From contig JBBSQW010000011.1 of assembly GCA_038243635.1 (NCBI GenBank), positions 1 through 64,000 on the forward strand: 64,000 nt of DNA, read 5' to 3'. A program made the position numbers and the translations under genes. Below, piece after piece: positions 27,954 to 36,781 of the stretch. Numbering within the stretch: the first letter of the stretch is position 1; the number at the start of each line of letters is the position of its first letter. Below the pieces are notes generated by a model that saw nothing but the letters and a program-made list of their open reading frames with translations, was not told where the DNA came from and did no database searches. The DNA is from Pseudopedobacter sp038243635 (GTDB lineage Bacteria > Bacteroidota > Bacteroidia > Sphingobacteriales > Sphingobacteriaceae).

Positions 27954-28889
27954 TACGCTTAAAAACACCTCTGAATCATGTTCTAAATGATTATTTAGTT
28001 GTAAATTATTTAATTTTTATCACATCCTTAGAAGGAAAAAAGACTTTTTAGGTAAGAATTTCTAAAGAAATTACTGGCATTAAGGCCTTGTTTTAAAAAA
28101 GCAACTTTAATACGGCGGGGGTTTATTTGATGCAACTTTCCTAAACAAAGTTTTTTTTTCTAGAGCGAAATTAAAGAATCGCCGTTCAAACATAAAAATT
28201 CAAAAATTGTACACAAAACAACAAATTGTCCGTGATCAATTATCTAAACAGTAGGTTTGACATTGTTAGATTTTAACCGGCCAGAAACAGCGAAATTTAT
28301 TGATTAGCTGCTCTTACCCCTATTCTCCTAAAACGTTTGTTGGTTAAACCTAAGCTACCCATTAGTACATCCACCGTTAAAATTTAAAACCTAAATTAGT
28401 TTGTTGCAGTAATTAAAGGTTACAAATTAAATACTTTGCGCCTCCCTTTTCCTTTACTTCGTCCTAGCCAATTGACGTTTTATCGAAGTAGGAAAAATTG
28501 CTTTCACAAATTTAGCGCATATAAACAGATATGCGCAGCAATTTAACCTGTTCACGACAAAAAATAACTACCACATTTCAGTACATGACAAAAAAATAAA
28601 ACCACATAGCAACATAGGGTAAATGCTATTAGTAGGAGACAAAGCAACAAATAGATTTTTGGCATATAGCCCGATATGTTGCTATCGTAATGTCCTTGGG
28701 CATCTTAAAAATTCTCGTGTTCACGTATAAAAAGCTATGTAGCTATGTGGTTTAAAAAAATATCTGTCATGTACTAAAATGCCACATAATTAGTTTCCAA
28801 ATGCGCATAGCTTCCCCCCATGCGCCCTACGCCAAAAAACACGTTGCGCTGTTAAACTAAATCTCGGAAACAGACAAATATTTGTTTAT
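27954..28889. other. Gene-free region between susC and GH127
   Basis: I see no coding sequence. It holds the long inverted-repeat element at 28570-28786 and otherwise AT-rich sequence. The susC promoter region lies at its left end. Confidence 0.6.
28570..28786. repeat. Long imperfect inverted-repeat element
   Basis: The left arm (about 28570-28616) and right arm (about 28733-28786) are reverse complements over two blocks: AGTACATGACA and AACCACATAGC(A/T)ACATAG. They enclose about 115 bp that includes AGTAGGAGACAAAG. A related AGTAGGAGACATAG segment and a CCACATAG end occur, inverted, at 42757-42855. It looks like a small non-coding mobile element or dispersed repeat. Confidence 0.6.
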
Positions 28890-30944
28890 TTATTTGACAA
28901 CTGGAAAGGCCATAATTCTTAGTTTGGTAAAAGCAACCGGCACCAGAGTTATTTCTTCAGTTTCAGATGAAACATCTCCTTTATAAAAACCTTCACGCCC
29001 AGAAACTGGCAGATACGCCAAGCCGTTTACCACCTTCCAATCATTAATCTTTTTAGCTTTAGTTATAATTTCGACTGGCGCATTTAGTAAATTCCAGCGA
29101 AAATCTTTTTGCAATCCGCTAACTTTCACTTCAGTTTCTGTTAATGGATTTTCTGTAACACTCCTTGGCAAACCGTAGTTCCAAGCCGTAGTTGGGTGAA
29201 CCTCAAAATATTTTCCTTCGCTAGCCTCAGTTCCTTCGCTCCACTGCTCTCCAATCTTAAGCCCGTAAACCAACGGCCCACGTTCTATTGATCTTGAATT
29301 ATCAACAGATTCTATCGCTTTTACCTGCATTGGCAAATGCAATACAACCTGATCTTTATTAGTCCAAGTTTTTTTGATATTAATAATTTGACCACCTTTT
29401 TCCTTGCTATAAAATTTACCATTTACAGAAATAACAGCTTCGCTACACCATGCGGGAATACGTAACTGAAACGGAAACTCTGCCTGCTTTTTTAAAGAAA
29501 AATTAAAAGTGATTTTATCATCAAAAGGGTAGTTGGTTACTTCTTCAATAGTTATTGGCGTTTGCTTTTCGCCGATTGTGGTAGTTAAAGAATTAGGGCT
29601 GTAAAGTAAGGCGGCTATTCCACCGTCAGCAGTTTTGTGCCAAAGATTTTGGGTAAACTTTGTCCAGCCTTGGTGCATATTGGCATAACAACAAGTGTAA
29701 CCACTCTTTACGCCCAAAACGTTATTCATCGCTCTGTCAAATGGCAACGTAAAAGCAAAAACACCTCGGCTTATTTCAACCTGATTGGCAATCTGGAAAT
29801 ACTGCTTTTCGTGGTAATCATCTGTAGTTTGCGGAGGCATGGCATTGAAAGTCATTTTTTCCAAAGCATCCATATATTTTTCATCTCCCGTAACGTTGAT
29901 TATTTCTTCCAAAGAGAACATCGTTTCTACCGTTGCGCAAAGTTCTGTACCCTGTGTTGGCTGGTTACCGTGTAAATCTTCATCCGCAGAGAAAATCCCG
30001 TTTGGTAAACCATGCAGCAACATAATATCTGCAAAACCAGTATTTAAATTTTTCAGATAAGTACTATCGCCAGTCCGCTGAAAATTGATTACAGGATCTT
30101 TTAAAGCCATGCCTACGTTTACGCCGTGGCGTGTCATCCAATCCTCTCCATTTGCATGTGCTGCGGCGCTCATTACCCAGTCTCTTCCACCAAACCAATT
30201 GCTCCAAGCATAAGACTGCGAGTTAATTAATGCCGCTAAATCCAACAAAGAGCTATCTTTAGTGATACGATATAACCATTGTACCATCATCACATTATCT
30301 ATCCCTCGAGATGTTGCCCATCCGGTCCATTTACCAACTGGACATATTTTTAAAGCCTCTTTTTGGTAATTGAAATATTTTGTCATAAATGGAATTACGC
30401 GTTTATCTTGCGTTGCCGAATGATATTGCTGTAATACTTTTAACATGACCATTTTTGGCCACCAATCATCGCCCTTATCACAGTTTTCCAAGTCAACTTG
30501 TTTACCCGTTTCGCGTTCCCAATTGGTAATTGCACCGAAATATCCAGATGGACGCTGGTTTTCTAAAGTCCAGTTAATATATTTCATCACTTTGGCCTTC
30601 AGTTCTTCATCATTCAATTGCCACGCCAACGGCACTGCGCCATCCAACCAATATGGTGTTTCTTCCCAAGAATCACCTTTACCACCAAGCCAACCGTTAT
30701 CATCTTTTATCTTGTCGTAAATTTCGTCGATATGCCCAGTTGAGCCATCCTTCATAACGTTTAGCTGATCTAAAAGCCAGCCTTTCGGATGAATTTCTCC
30801 CAATGCCACAGGCTGAAATGCCAAGTTTTGGAAATTCTGTTTTTCTGGATGTACTGTGGTATCTGCGTTTTTTTGCTGAGCTGATATTGGTAGTGAAATC
30901 GCCAAATAAATAGCAGAAAGTATAATTTGATTCATAAAATTCAC
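28890..30944 (-). CDS. GH127-family (DUF1680) probable beta-L-arabinofuranosidase
   Basis: A 684-residue secreted protein (signal peptide ending PISA-Q) with an (alpha/alpha)6 barrel and beta-sandwich tail. Zinc/thiolate residues of characterised GH127 enzymes are present: Glu334-L-Cys336 (TELCATVE) and Cys418-Cys419 (YTCCYAN), one of which is the cysteine nucleophile. Family members release L-arabinofuranose from beta-linked arabinooligosaccharides, as in extensin or arabinan side chains. It is transcribed towards susC as its own unit with its own TGAGA-N16-TGAGAGG element. Confidence 0.9.
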   Translation of the reverse strand: MNFMNQIILSAIYLAISLPISAQQKNADTTVHPEKQNFQNLAFQPVALGEIHPKGWLLDQLNVMKDGSTGHIDEIYDKIKDDNGWLGGKGDSWEETPYWLDGAVPLAWQLNDEELKAKVMKYINWTLENQRPSGYFGAITNWERETGKQVDLENCDKGDDWWPKMVMLKVLQQYHSATQDKRVIPFMTKYFNYQKEALKICPVGKWTGWATSRGIDNVMMVQWLYRITKDSSLLDLAALINSQSYAWSNWFGGRDWVMSAAAHANGEDWMTRHGVNVGMALKDPVINFQRTGDSTYLKNLNTGFADIMLLHGLPNGIFSADEDLHGNQPTQGTELCATVETMFSLEEIINVTGDEKYMDALEKMTFNAMPPQTTDDYHEKQYFQIANQVEISRGVFAFTLPFDRAMNNVLGVKSGYTCCYANMHQGWTKFTQNLWHKTADGGIAALLYSPNSLTTTIGEKQTPITIEEVTNYPFDDKITFNFSLKKQAEFPFQLRIPAWCSEAVISVNGKFYSKEKGGQIINIKKTWTNKDQVVLHLPMQVKAIESVDNSRSIERGPLVYGLKIGEQWSEGTEASEGKYFEVHPTTAWNYGLPRSVTENPLTETEVKVSGLQKDFRWNLLNAPVEIITKAKKINDWKVVNGLAYLPVSGREGFYKGDVSSETEEITLVPVAFTKLRIMAFPVVK

Positions 30945-31761
30945 GGTAGGTTTTGTTATTCTTTATTTGGTAAATAATCTAAAAGTACTTTTATAAAACA
31001 TAGTCCTACCGTATCACAAGCCTAAAAACCAAATTTCTGCTTCGGTTTTTTCTACAAGTAGTTTATGGTATACGCTTTAATGTTATTGTCGTGGTTTATT
31101 TTTAGGTAAATATCTTAGGAAACATACAAGTCTTTAATAATCTCAAAGAAGCTCAAAATCGTCGTAAAATCTCATCCATTACCTCTCAATATTTTATCAG
31201 TTTGTCTCAAAACAGTTTATTTAGAAAATAAGCCTAACAAAAGATGAGCGCTCTAATATATAAACAAACTACAAATTTCATTTTTTGAAGTTTAGGTTAA
31301 TTAGTTTAAACATGGGCGAACATTCCCAATAACCTGCCAATTTATCGAAGAACACCTGTTAAAATGGAATAGTCGCTTTGATCAATTATTCATACAGACT
31401 GTCATCTACAGCATTTATTGCCATTAAAGGAAAACCTATAGGTTACGGGGTTGGGTCGTAGGTTTGGCTCCCAATTTACTACTTAAAACGAGAAACTACC
31501 TTCAGCGGTCGCACTATCGCTATCAACATGCAAATATTGTGATTACTTTTTATTTGTCATTCTTGTTATACCCAGATTACGCATTTCAGCATTCAATCTT
31601 TAAAAATGAAGTAATAGTTAAAACGGAAACTATCCAAAAAAGAAAAAAACAACATTATGAGGGAAATAAGATTTTTGACATAAAGGCGAAGAAAACACCT
31701 ACAAACGAAAAAAAGTTGGTCTCCAGCAGTATCGCTTTAAACCAACTTTGTATCTTAAACG
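30945..31761. other. Gene-free region upstream of GH127
   Basis: No gene is supported. It contains the HTCS operator candidate (31182-31209) and a near-consensus -7 box on the minus strand (TATGTTTC, 31126-31119). The plus-strand frame 31464-31799 runs into the tRNA-Glu gene and is not believable as protein. Confidence 0.5.
31182..31209 (-). promoter_or_regulatory. HTCS operator candidate before GH127
   Basis: Minus strand TGAGA-N16-TGAGAGG, 21-bp period. The two half-sites are identical to those of the susC copy, and TTTGAGACAAA and ATTGAGAGGTA extend the match. It lies about 240 bp upstream of the GH127 start, with a possible -7 box between. Confidence 0.65.
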
Positions 31762-31833
31762 TAGCCCGTAGGGGAATCGAACCCCTGTTACCAGAATGAA
31801 AATCTGGCGTCCTAACCCCTAGACGAACGGGCC
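31762..31833 (-). tRNA. tRNA-Glu (TTC), copy 2
   Basis: A 72-nt cloverleaf. The acceptor stem GGCCCGT pairs with ACGGGCT, the anticodon arm is CCAGA-TTTTCAT-TCTGG with TTC at 34-36, and the T loop is GTTCGAT-type. CCA is not encoded. It is sequence-identical to 32025-32096. Confidence 0.95.
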
Positions 31834-31866
31834 ATAAAAAAAGAGTTGTCTTTCAAACTCTTTAGG

Positions 31867-31939
<73 letters not shown>

Positions 31940-32024
31940 CTGTATTTTAATTTCCTTACAATAACTATCTTTCTGTAAGTTTTTAATCTTCAAAGCTTGT
32001 TAATGTTAAACAAGTTTAATATTG

Positions 32025-32096
32025 TAGCCCGTAGGGGAATCGAACCCCTGTTACCAGAATGAAAATCTGGCGTCCTAACCCCTAGACGAACGGGCC
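32025..32096 (-). tRNA. tRNA-Glu (TTC), copy 1
   Basis: Same 72-nt sequence and structure as the downstream tRNA-Glu copy. It lies 59 bases after the first fMet gene in the same minus-strand transcript. Confidence 0.95.
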
Positions 32097-32155
32097 ATTA
32101 ATTTAAAAGCTTGCCTTGCTTTAGCTTTACGCTTGAAGCCTTTAGCTTTCTAAGG

Positions 32156-32228
<73 letters not shown>

Positions 32229-32320
32229 CTATATGTTAATGCTTTACTATTTCAAATTTAAAGAAAACACATTCTGTTTTCTATCTTTTTAAGAACAAAT
32301 CCTCGTTCTTAATTGGTCTG

Positions 32321-32328
32321 CAAAGATA
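32321..32328 (-). promoter_or_regulatory. -7 promoter box of the tRNA operon
   Basis: On the minus strand TATCTTTG matches TAnnTTTG exactly, about 90 bases before the first tRNA. Confidence 0.55.
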
Positions 32329-32372
32329 TAATTCGTTTCTTTGTGCTCCAAATCTTTTTTACAATAAATTAA

Positions 32373-33251
32373 ATGACACATAAAGCAGGTTTTGTTAGCA
32401 TCATTGGTAAGCCAAACGCAGGCAAGTCAACCCTTATGAATCAGCTAGTTGGCGAAAAAATGGCTATCATTACGCCAAAAGCACAAACTACCAGACATCG
32501 TATTTTAGGGATCGTAAATCACCAAGATTACCAAATTGTGTTCTCAGATACGCCCGGAATCATCAAACCAAACTACAAATTGCAGGAGAATATGATGCAT
32601 TTTGTTGATGATGCTTTGGTTGATGCAGACATATTAGTTTTTGTAACCGATATCAATGAGAAGCAAGACGAAGAAGATGTTTTAGAGAAATTAAAAAACA
32701 CCAATGCAAAAGTTTTGGTAGTCATTAATAAAATTGATGAATCAACAAATGAGTTAATAGAAGAGAAAATCAATTATTGGAAAGAGAAGCTAAATCCCGA
32801 GGGCATTGTTGGGTGCGCAGCTTTACATTCGTACAATACAGAGCCTGTAATGAGCTTCATTACGGAAAATCTACCAGAACACCCTGCTTATTACGAAAAG
32901 GATGAATTAACGGATCGTTCTGAGCGTTTCTTCGTATCAGAAATGATTAGGGAGAAGATTTTCAAATTCTACAAAAAAGAGATTCCTTACAGTACCGAAG
33001 TTATCATCACTTCCTTTAAAGAAGCCAAAGATATCATTAGAATTAGTGCCGAAATTGTAGTGGAGCGTGATTCGCAAAAAAATATCATTATTGGCACCGG
33101 CGGATCAATGCTTAAAAAAGTAGGAACCTATGCTCGCCAGGATATGGAAGAGTTTTTACATAAAAAAGTTTTTTTAGAAATGTTTGTGAAAGTAATTCCT
33201 GATTGGCGAAACCGCGAAAATTATTTAAAAAGCTTTGGATACGGCGAGTAA
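32373..33251 (+). CDS. era: GTPase Era
   Basis: A 292-residue ribosome-assembly GTPase. G1 is GKPNAGKST (residues 12-20), G3 is DTPG, G4 is NKID; the C-terminal KH domain carries the GTGGSMLKKVG loop. It binds 16S rRNA near its 3-prime end during 30S maturation. Its length is normal. The ATG start follows the divergent tRNA promoter region. Confidence 0.98.
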   Translation: MTHKAGFVSIIGKPNAGKSTLMNQLVGEKMAIITPKAQTTRHRILGIVNHQDYQIVFSDTPGIIKPNYKLQENMMHFVDDALVDADILVFVTDINEKQDEEDVLEKLKNTNAKVLVVINKIDESTNELIEEKINYWKEKLNPEGIVGCAALHSYNTEPVMSFITENLPEHPAYYEKDELTDRSERFFVSEMIREKIFKFYKKEIPYSTEVIITSFKEAKDIIRISAEIVVERDSQKNIIIGTGGSMLKKVGTYARQDMEEFLHKKVFLEMFVKVIPDWRNRENYLKSFGYGE

Positions 33252-33360
33252 CGCAAGTGTTATTATTCTTCAGACAAAATTAGAAAAATTTAGGGCAGTT
33301 TAATTTTAAGAATGTTATAGAGATTTCTAAGCCTCAGTTTAATTACTGATATTCTTATTC

Positions 33361-33456
33361 GGGCGTTCGAGACGGGCTTTCCGCTTTATCTTTTTTTGTC
33401 ATCCTGAGCAGAGTCGAAGGACAAAAAAAGGATACCGCTACAATCCCTAACGCAAA
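33361..33456 (+). repeat. Dispersed intergenic repeat, copy 2
   Basis: GGGCGTT, GGGCTTTCCGCT, a T-run, GTCATCCTGAGCAGAGTCGA, AGGAC, an A-run, GGATACCGCT and CCCTAACGC match the order of the copy at 3045-3140. Confidence 0.65.
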
Positions 33457-33495
33457 ATTCCTTGCTTATACAGGTTTCTCCAACAATTTTTACAT

Positions 33496-33520
33496 TTGGT
33501 CGATGTTATCACCGCACCAC
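33496..33520. repeat. Solitary REP-like hairpin
   Basis: TTGGTCGATGTTATCACC then GCACCAC closely matches the REP hairpins clustered at 47.2-48.6 kb, with a few changes in the left arm. It shows that the REP family is dispersed beyond its transposase. Confidence 0.55.
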
Positions 33521-33574
33521 CCTCAAGAGATATTCAAAGGAATTCTTGGTATGCAAAAAAGTATGAACAAAATT

Positions 33575-35122
33575 CTACTCAACAGCCTTAGTCTTTTTTA
33601 ACTTTATTTTAAAAGCTACAGACGGTTCACTTTCATTTTTTACCCGGTCTAAAGCCGTGACCACATAAGTGTAGGTTTTATCGTTTTTTGCGGAGGTATC
33701 TTCCCATGATGTAATGTCTCCATAATAAATATTTTTAATAGCAGTTACATCCGTAACGTCTATTGGCATTTGGTCATCAAAACGGTAAATTACAAAACCG
33801 TATGCTTTTTCCCCTTTATTATCTGGTAGCGGAAGTTTCCAACTTAACAACACGCCGCTCTCCCCTTCAATACCCAAAAGATTTTGAGGTTTGTTAGGTG
33901 CAACGGAATCAAGCCATAGCATTAATGGTGGTAGCGCTGGGTACTTATAATAGTTCTGACTTAAAGTATCTGATACCCCTAACGGATTACGGGTTAGCGA
34001 CTTCGAACTAAAAAATACGCTCCCTTGCACCCTTGGATTCGCTCTATTAAAGGTAATCTGTCGGCCAATTTGATCTGCATTTTTCCAAACTAGCTCTTTT
34101 GTTGCATTTACTTTATAAGCGCCATGCCCAATGTATAAATGTCGTCCGTAAGTATGGTTGCTCCACCAGTCTACTAAATTACCATAAGGCGCTGCTCTAG
34201 TCTCAAATGCCCAATAAATTTGAGGATTAATATAATCTACCCAACCTTCTTGTACCCATTTCCTCGCATCAGCATAAATTCCGTAAAACGAATCCCCACC
34301 ATAGCTTATAGAGCCTTCTGGGTCTTGCGATTTGTTTTTCCAAATACCAAACGGACTTACGCCAAATTTAACATAACTTTTATGTGCGTGTACACTATCA
34401 TTTACTGCTTTAATCAGTAAATCAACATTGTCTCGGCGCCAGTCTTTAATGTCTTTAATCCCTCTATTTTGAGTCCAAAATGTTGACTCGTCATCTATAA
34501 ACTGACCCTTAATAGCATACGGGTAAAAGTAATCATCAAAATGTACTCCGTCGATATCATAGTTGTCGACCACGTTTAAAATAATTTTATTAATGTATTC
34601 ACGTACCTCGGGCAAGCCTGGGTTAAACAGTTTTTTACCATCATACTTAAAAAACCAGCTGGGTTTAAGCTTTGTGATATGGTCTGCGGTAATATTTTCT
34701 TCTTTTCCATCAAAGGTTGCTCTGTAGGGATTAAACCAAGCGTGAAGCTCCATTCCGCGTTTGTGGCATTCTTCAATGGCAAATTGTAAAGGATCATAAA
34801 ATGGATTTGGTGCTTGCCCTTGCTTACCGGTTAGGTATTGCGACCATGGCTCAGTACCTTTTGCATAAAAAGCATCTGTTGCCGGGCGTATCTGAAACAT
34901 AATGGCATTAATACCTTGTTCTTGATGTTTATCTAATAATTTAATAAGCTCAGCTTTTTGTTGTTGAGTACTTAAGCCTGCTTTACTGGGCCAATCTATA
35001 TTGACTACAGTCGCCACCCAAACCCCACGGAATTCTCTTTTTGGAGAGATTTCTTGTGCAGTTGAAATTAGCGATATGCTTGTGAACAGAATTGAAAAGA
35101 GGATGTGCTTGAAATACGTCAT
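33575..35122 (-). CDS. GHL10-family (DUF187) glycoside hydrolase-like protein
   Basis: A 515-residue secreted protein (signal peptide ending ISTAQ). The GHL10 TIM barrel spans about 28-380, with FRGVWVATVVNIDWPS, AIMFQIRPATDAFY, LHAWFNPYR and VDGVHFDDYFYPY, the last holding conserved acids. A fibronectin-III-like domain follows (about 410-510). The E. coli relative DigH/YddW is a peptidoglycan glycosidase acting on stem-peptide-free glycan; a polysaccharide substrate is also possible here since it follows a SusCD pair. A strong terminator separates it from susD, so it has its own promoter. Confidence 0.88.
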   Translation of the reverse strand: MTYFKHILFSILFTSISLISTAQEISPKREFRGVWVATVVNIDWPSKAGLSTQQQKAELIKLLDKHQEQGINAIMFQIRPATDAFYAKGTEPWSQYLTGKQGQAPNPFYDPLQFAIEECHKRGMELHAWFNPYRATFDGKEENITADHITKLKPSWFFKYDGKKLFNPGLPEVREYINKIILNVVDNYDIDGVHFDDYFYPYAIKGQFIDDESTFWTQNRGIKDIKDWRRDNVDLLIKAVNDSVHAHKSYVKFGVSPFGIWKNKSQDPEGSISYGGDSFYGIYADARKWVQEGWVDYINPQIYWAFETRAAPYGNLVDWWSNHTYGRHLYIGHGAYKVNATKELVWKNADQIGRQITFNRANPRVQGSVFFSSKSLTRNPLGVSDTLSQNYYKYPALPPLMLWLDSVAPNKPQNLLGIEGESGVLLSWKLPLPDNKGEKAYGFVIYRFDDQMPIDVTDVTAIKNIYYGDITSWEDTSAKNDKTYTYVVTALDRVKNESEPSVAFKIKLKKTKAVE

Positions 35123-35263
35123 TAAACCTAAGGATTTCTTTTTTTAAAAACGCAAAGATAGGGAATTTGGTATGTTAGGGAAAACAGAATTATGTAAAAG
35201 CGACTGCTTATTTTACAATAATCATTTAGACTACTTATTTAAACGACCAAGGTTTATATTCAC

Positions 35264-35296
35264 AAAAAGCGCCCTTTACTTTCGGTAAAGGGCGCA
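35264..35296 (-). terminator. Terminator after the second susD
   Basis: GCGCCCTTTAC and GTAAAGGGCGC form an 11-bp stem with a short loop, followed on the minus strand by TTTTT. Confidence 0.85.
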
Positions 35297-35319
35297 TAAC
35301 TTAAAACAAAATCATAATT

Positions 35320-36771
35320 CTACAAATCAAACCACATCTTGTCGAAATATTTAGGTTGTGGAGTAGGAATATTAGGATTTGCAGTTGTCTCATCAGGAGA
35401 CAACTCAAATCTTCTGATAAGCGGACCTGCTGTTGCATCTAGAGGAAGCGTCAAAGCTGGAAACTCATTTCCATCCGAACCGGATCTTCTCCACTGAGTA
35501 AATGCTTCTAATGGACGATCCATTAAATCAATCCATTGCTGCGTGTGAATATCTTTTACTGGATCTACTGAAATTGCCAACACTGGCAATTGGGTAGTAA
35601 GATATGTGGAAACCGCTGTAGCATCAGATTCATAAAAATCCATGGAAGCTTTTACTCCATTAGAAAACAAGGTTTGAGCTGTAGCCAAATCTTGTGTCAC
35701 ACCGAGACCTCTTGCGTAAGCTTCTGCTTGAAGTAAAGCAATTTCTTGATACGTTAAAATCAAAGATGGCGCATTTTTTCTATATATGTATGCACTTATT
35801 AAAGAAGTCGTTTCATCAGCAAGTTCTTCCGTTTTCACAGACTTATAATCTGTCGCGTCCTCACCTTTATCGAAAAACCTTGGAATACGAGGATCATCTT
35901 TTGGTTGCATATAATCAAAAACAAAAGAATTCGCAAAAAACCACTGGTTTTCACCGTCTGTATAGGTTTTAAACAATCTGTATTTAGGATTTTCGTTATT
36001 AGTCTTATCGTAATATGGATGAAGCCAGCTATCTGCAGGTGAAGCAATCATATCTGCGGCGTTAGCAAGCATTTGACCGACCTGGGATGCCTTAGTTGGG
36101 TCTTTATCAACCATTAACATCAAAATTTTGAACTTGATAGAGTTAGCAACTTTTTTCCATTTTGTCATATCGCCTTTGTAGTAGATATCATAATCCGTAA
36201 TCTTTAAGGGACTAGCAGGATCTATTTGTGCGCTAGCTTCATCTAACAACTTCAATAGGCCTTCCAACACATCTTTCTGAGCATCATATTTGGGATACGG
36301 AAATTTGTCTGCTTGCCACGCTTCAGTGTACGGCACATCTCCGTATAATGTAGTTGCTTCGTAAATCATTTGTGCCAAAACAATTTTGCACTGTGCAGCT
36401 GTATTGTTATTTGCAGGAACGGCACTTTCAGCATCGCGAATTGCTAACTGCAAATTATTACCTGCTGTACTATAAAAAACTTTCCAGGTATTACCTAAAG
36501 TGAAAGGACTTAAATCATAAACGTTACTCTTCTCCCATCCAAAATCACCTCCACTAGCTATATTTTGTGCAAAAAGTCCTGTTGGAAGCCATAGGTCACC
36601 ACTATTTTTATTAGCGTCCCAAGCGGTAATAGCGTAACCAAAAAGCAAATTAGGTTGCACTTTATTAGCTGTTAGCGGGCTCGTATTTATATCGAGAAAC
36701 TTCTTACAGGATACTCCTCCAATGGCAACCAGCACCATCAAAAGATATATAATTCTATTTATTGTTTTCAT
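35320..36771 (-). CDS. SusD/RagB-family lipoprotein (SusD-like_2 type)
   Basis: A 483-residue lipoprotein (lipobox IGGVSC, then KKFLDINTSPLTA). Its length and helix pattern fit the shorter SusD-like_2 group, with ILAQMIYEATTLYGDVPYTEA and a late QWIDLMDRPLEAFTQWRRSG. It partners the SusC-like transporter 10 bases upstream, with which it forms one operon. The ligand is unknown; no HTCS, ECF-sigma or anti-sigma gene lies beside it. Confidence 0.93.
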   Translation of the reverse strand: MKTINRIIYLLMVLVAIGGVSCKKFLDINTSPLTANKVQPNLLFGYAITAWDANKNSGDLWLPTGLFAQNIASGGDFGWEKSNVYDLSPFTLGNTWKVFYSTAGNNLQLAIRDAESAVPANNNTAAQCKIVLAQMIYEATTLYGDVPYTEAWQADKFPYPKYDAQKDVLEGLLKLLDEASAQIDPASPLKITDYDIYYKGDMTKWKKVANSIKFKILMLMVDKDPTKASQVGQMLANAADMIASPADSWLHPYYDKTNNENPKYRLFKTYTDGENQWFFANSFVFDYMQPKDDPRIPRFFDKGEDATDYKSVKTEELADETTSLISAYIYRKNAPSLILTYQEIALLQAEAYARGLGVTQDLATAQTLFSNGVKASMDFYESDATAVSTYLTTQLPVLAISVDPVKDIHTQQWIDLMDRPLEAFTQWRRSGSDGNEFPALTLPLDATAGPLIRRFELSPDETTANPNIPTPQPKYFDKMWFDL

Positions 36772-36781
36772 ATTTTATCAA

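Larger units (their letters stand above)
33252..33574. other. Gene-free region with two dispersed repeats
   Basis: Besides the repeat copy at 33361-33456 and the solitary REP-like hairpin at 33496-33520 I see nothing coding. Confidence 0.5.

Noticed and set aside
31464..31799. 111-codon plus-strand frame ending in RRGIEPLLPE
   Set aside because: It runs into the tRNA-Glu gene; this C terminus is a typical antisense-tRNA artefact.
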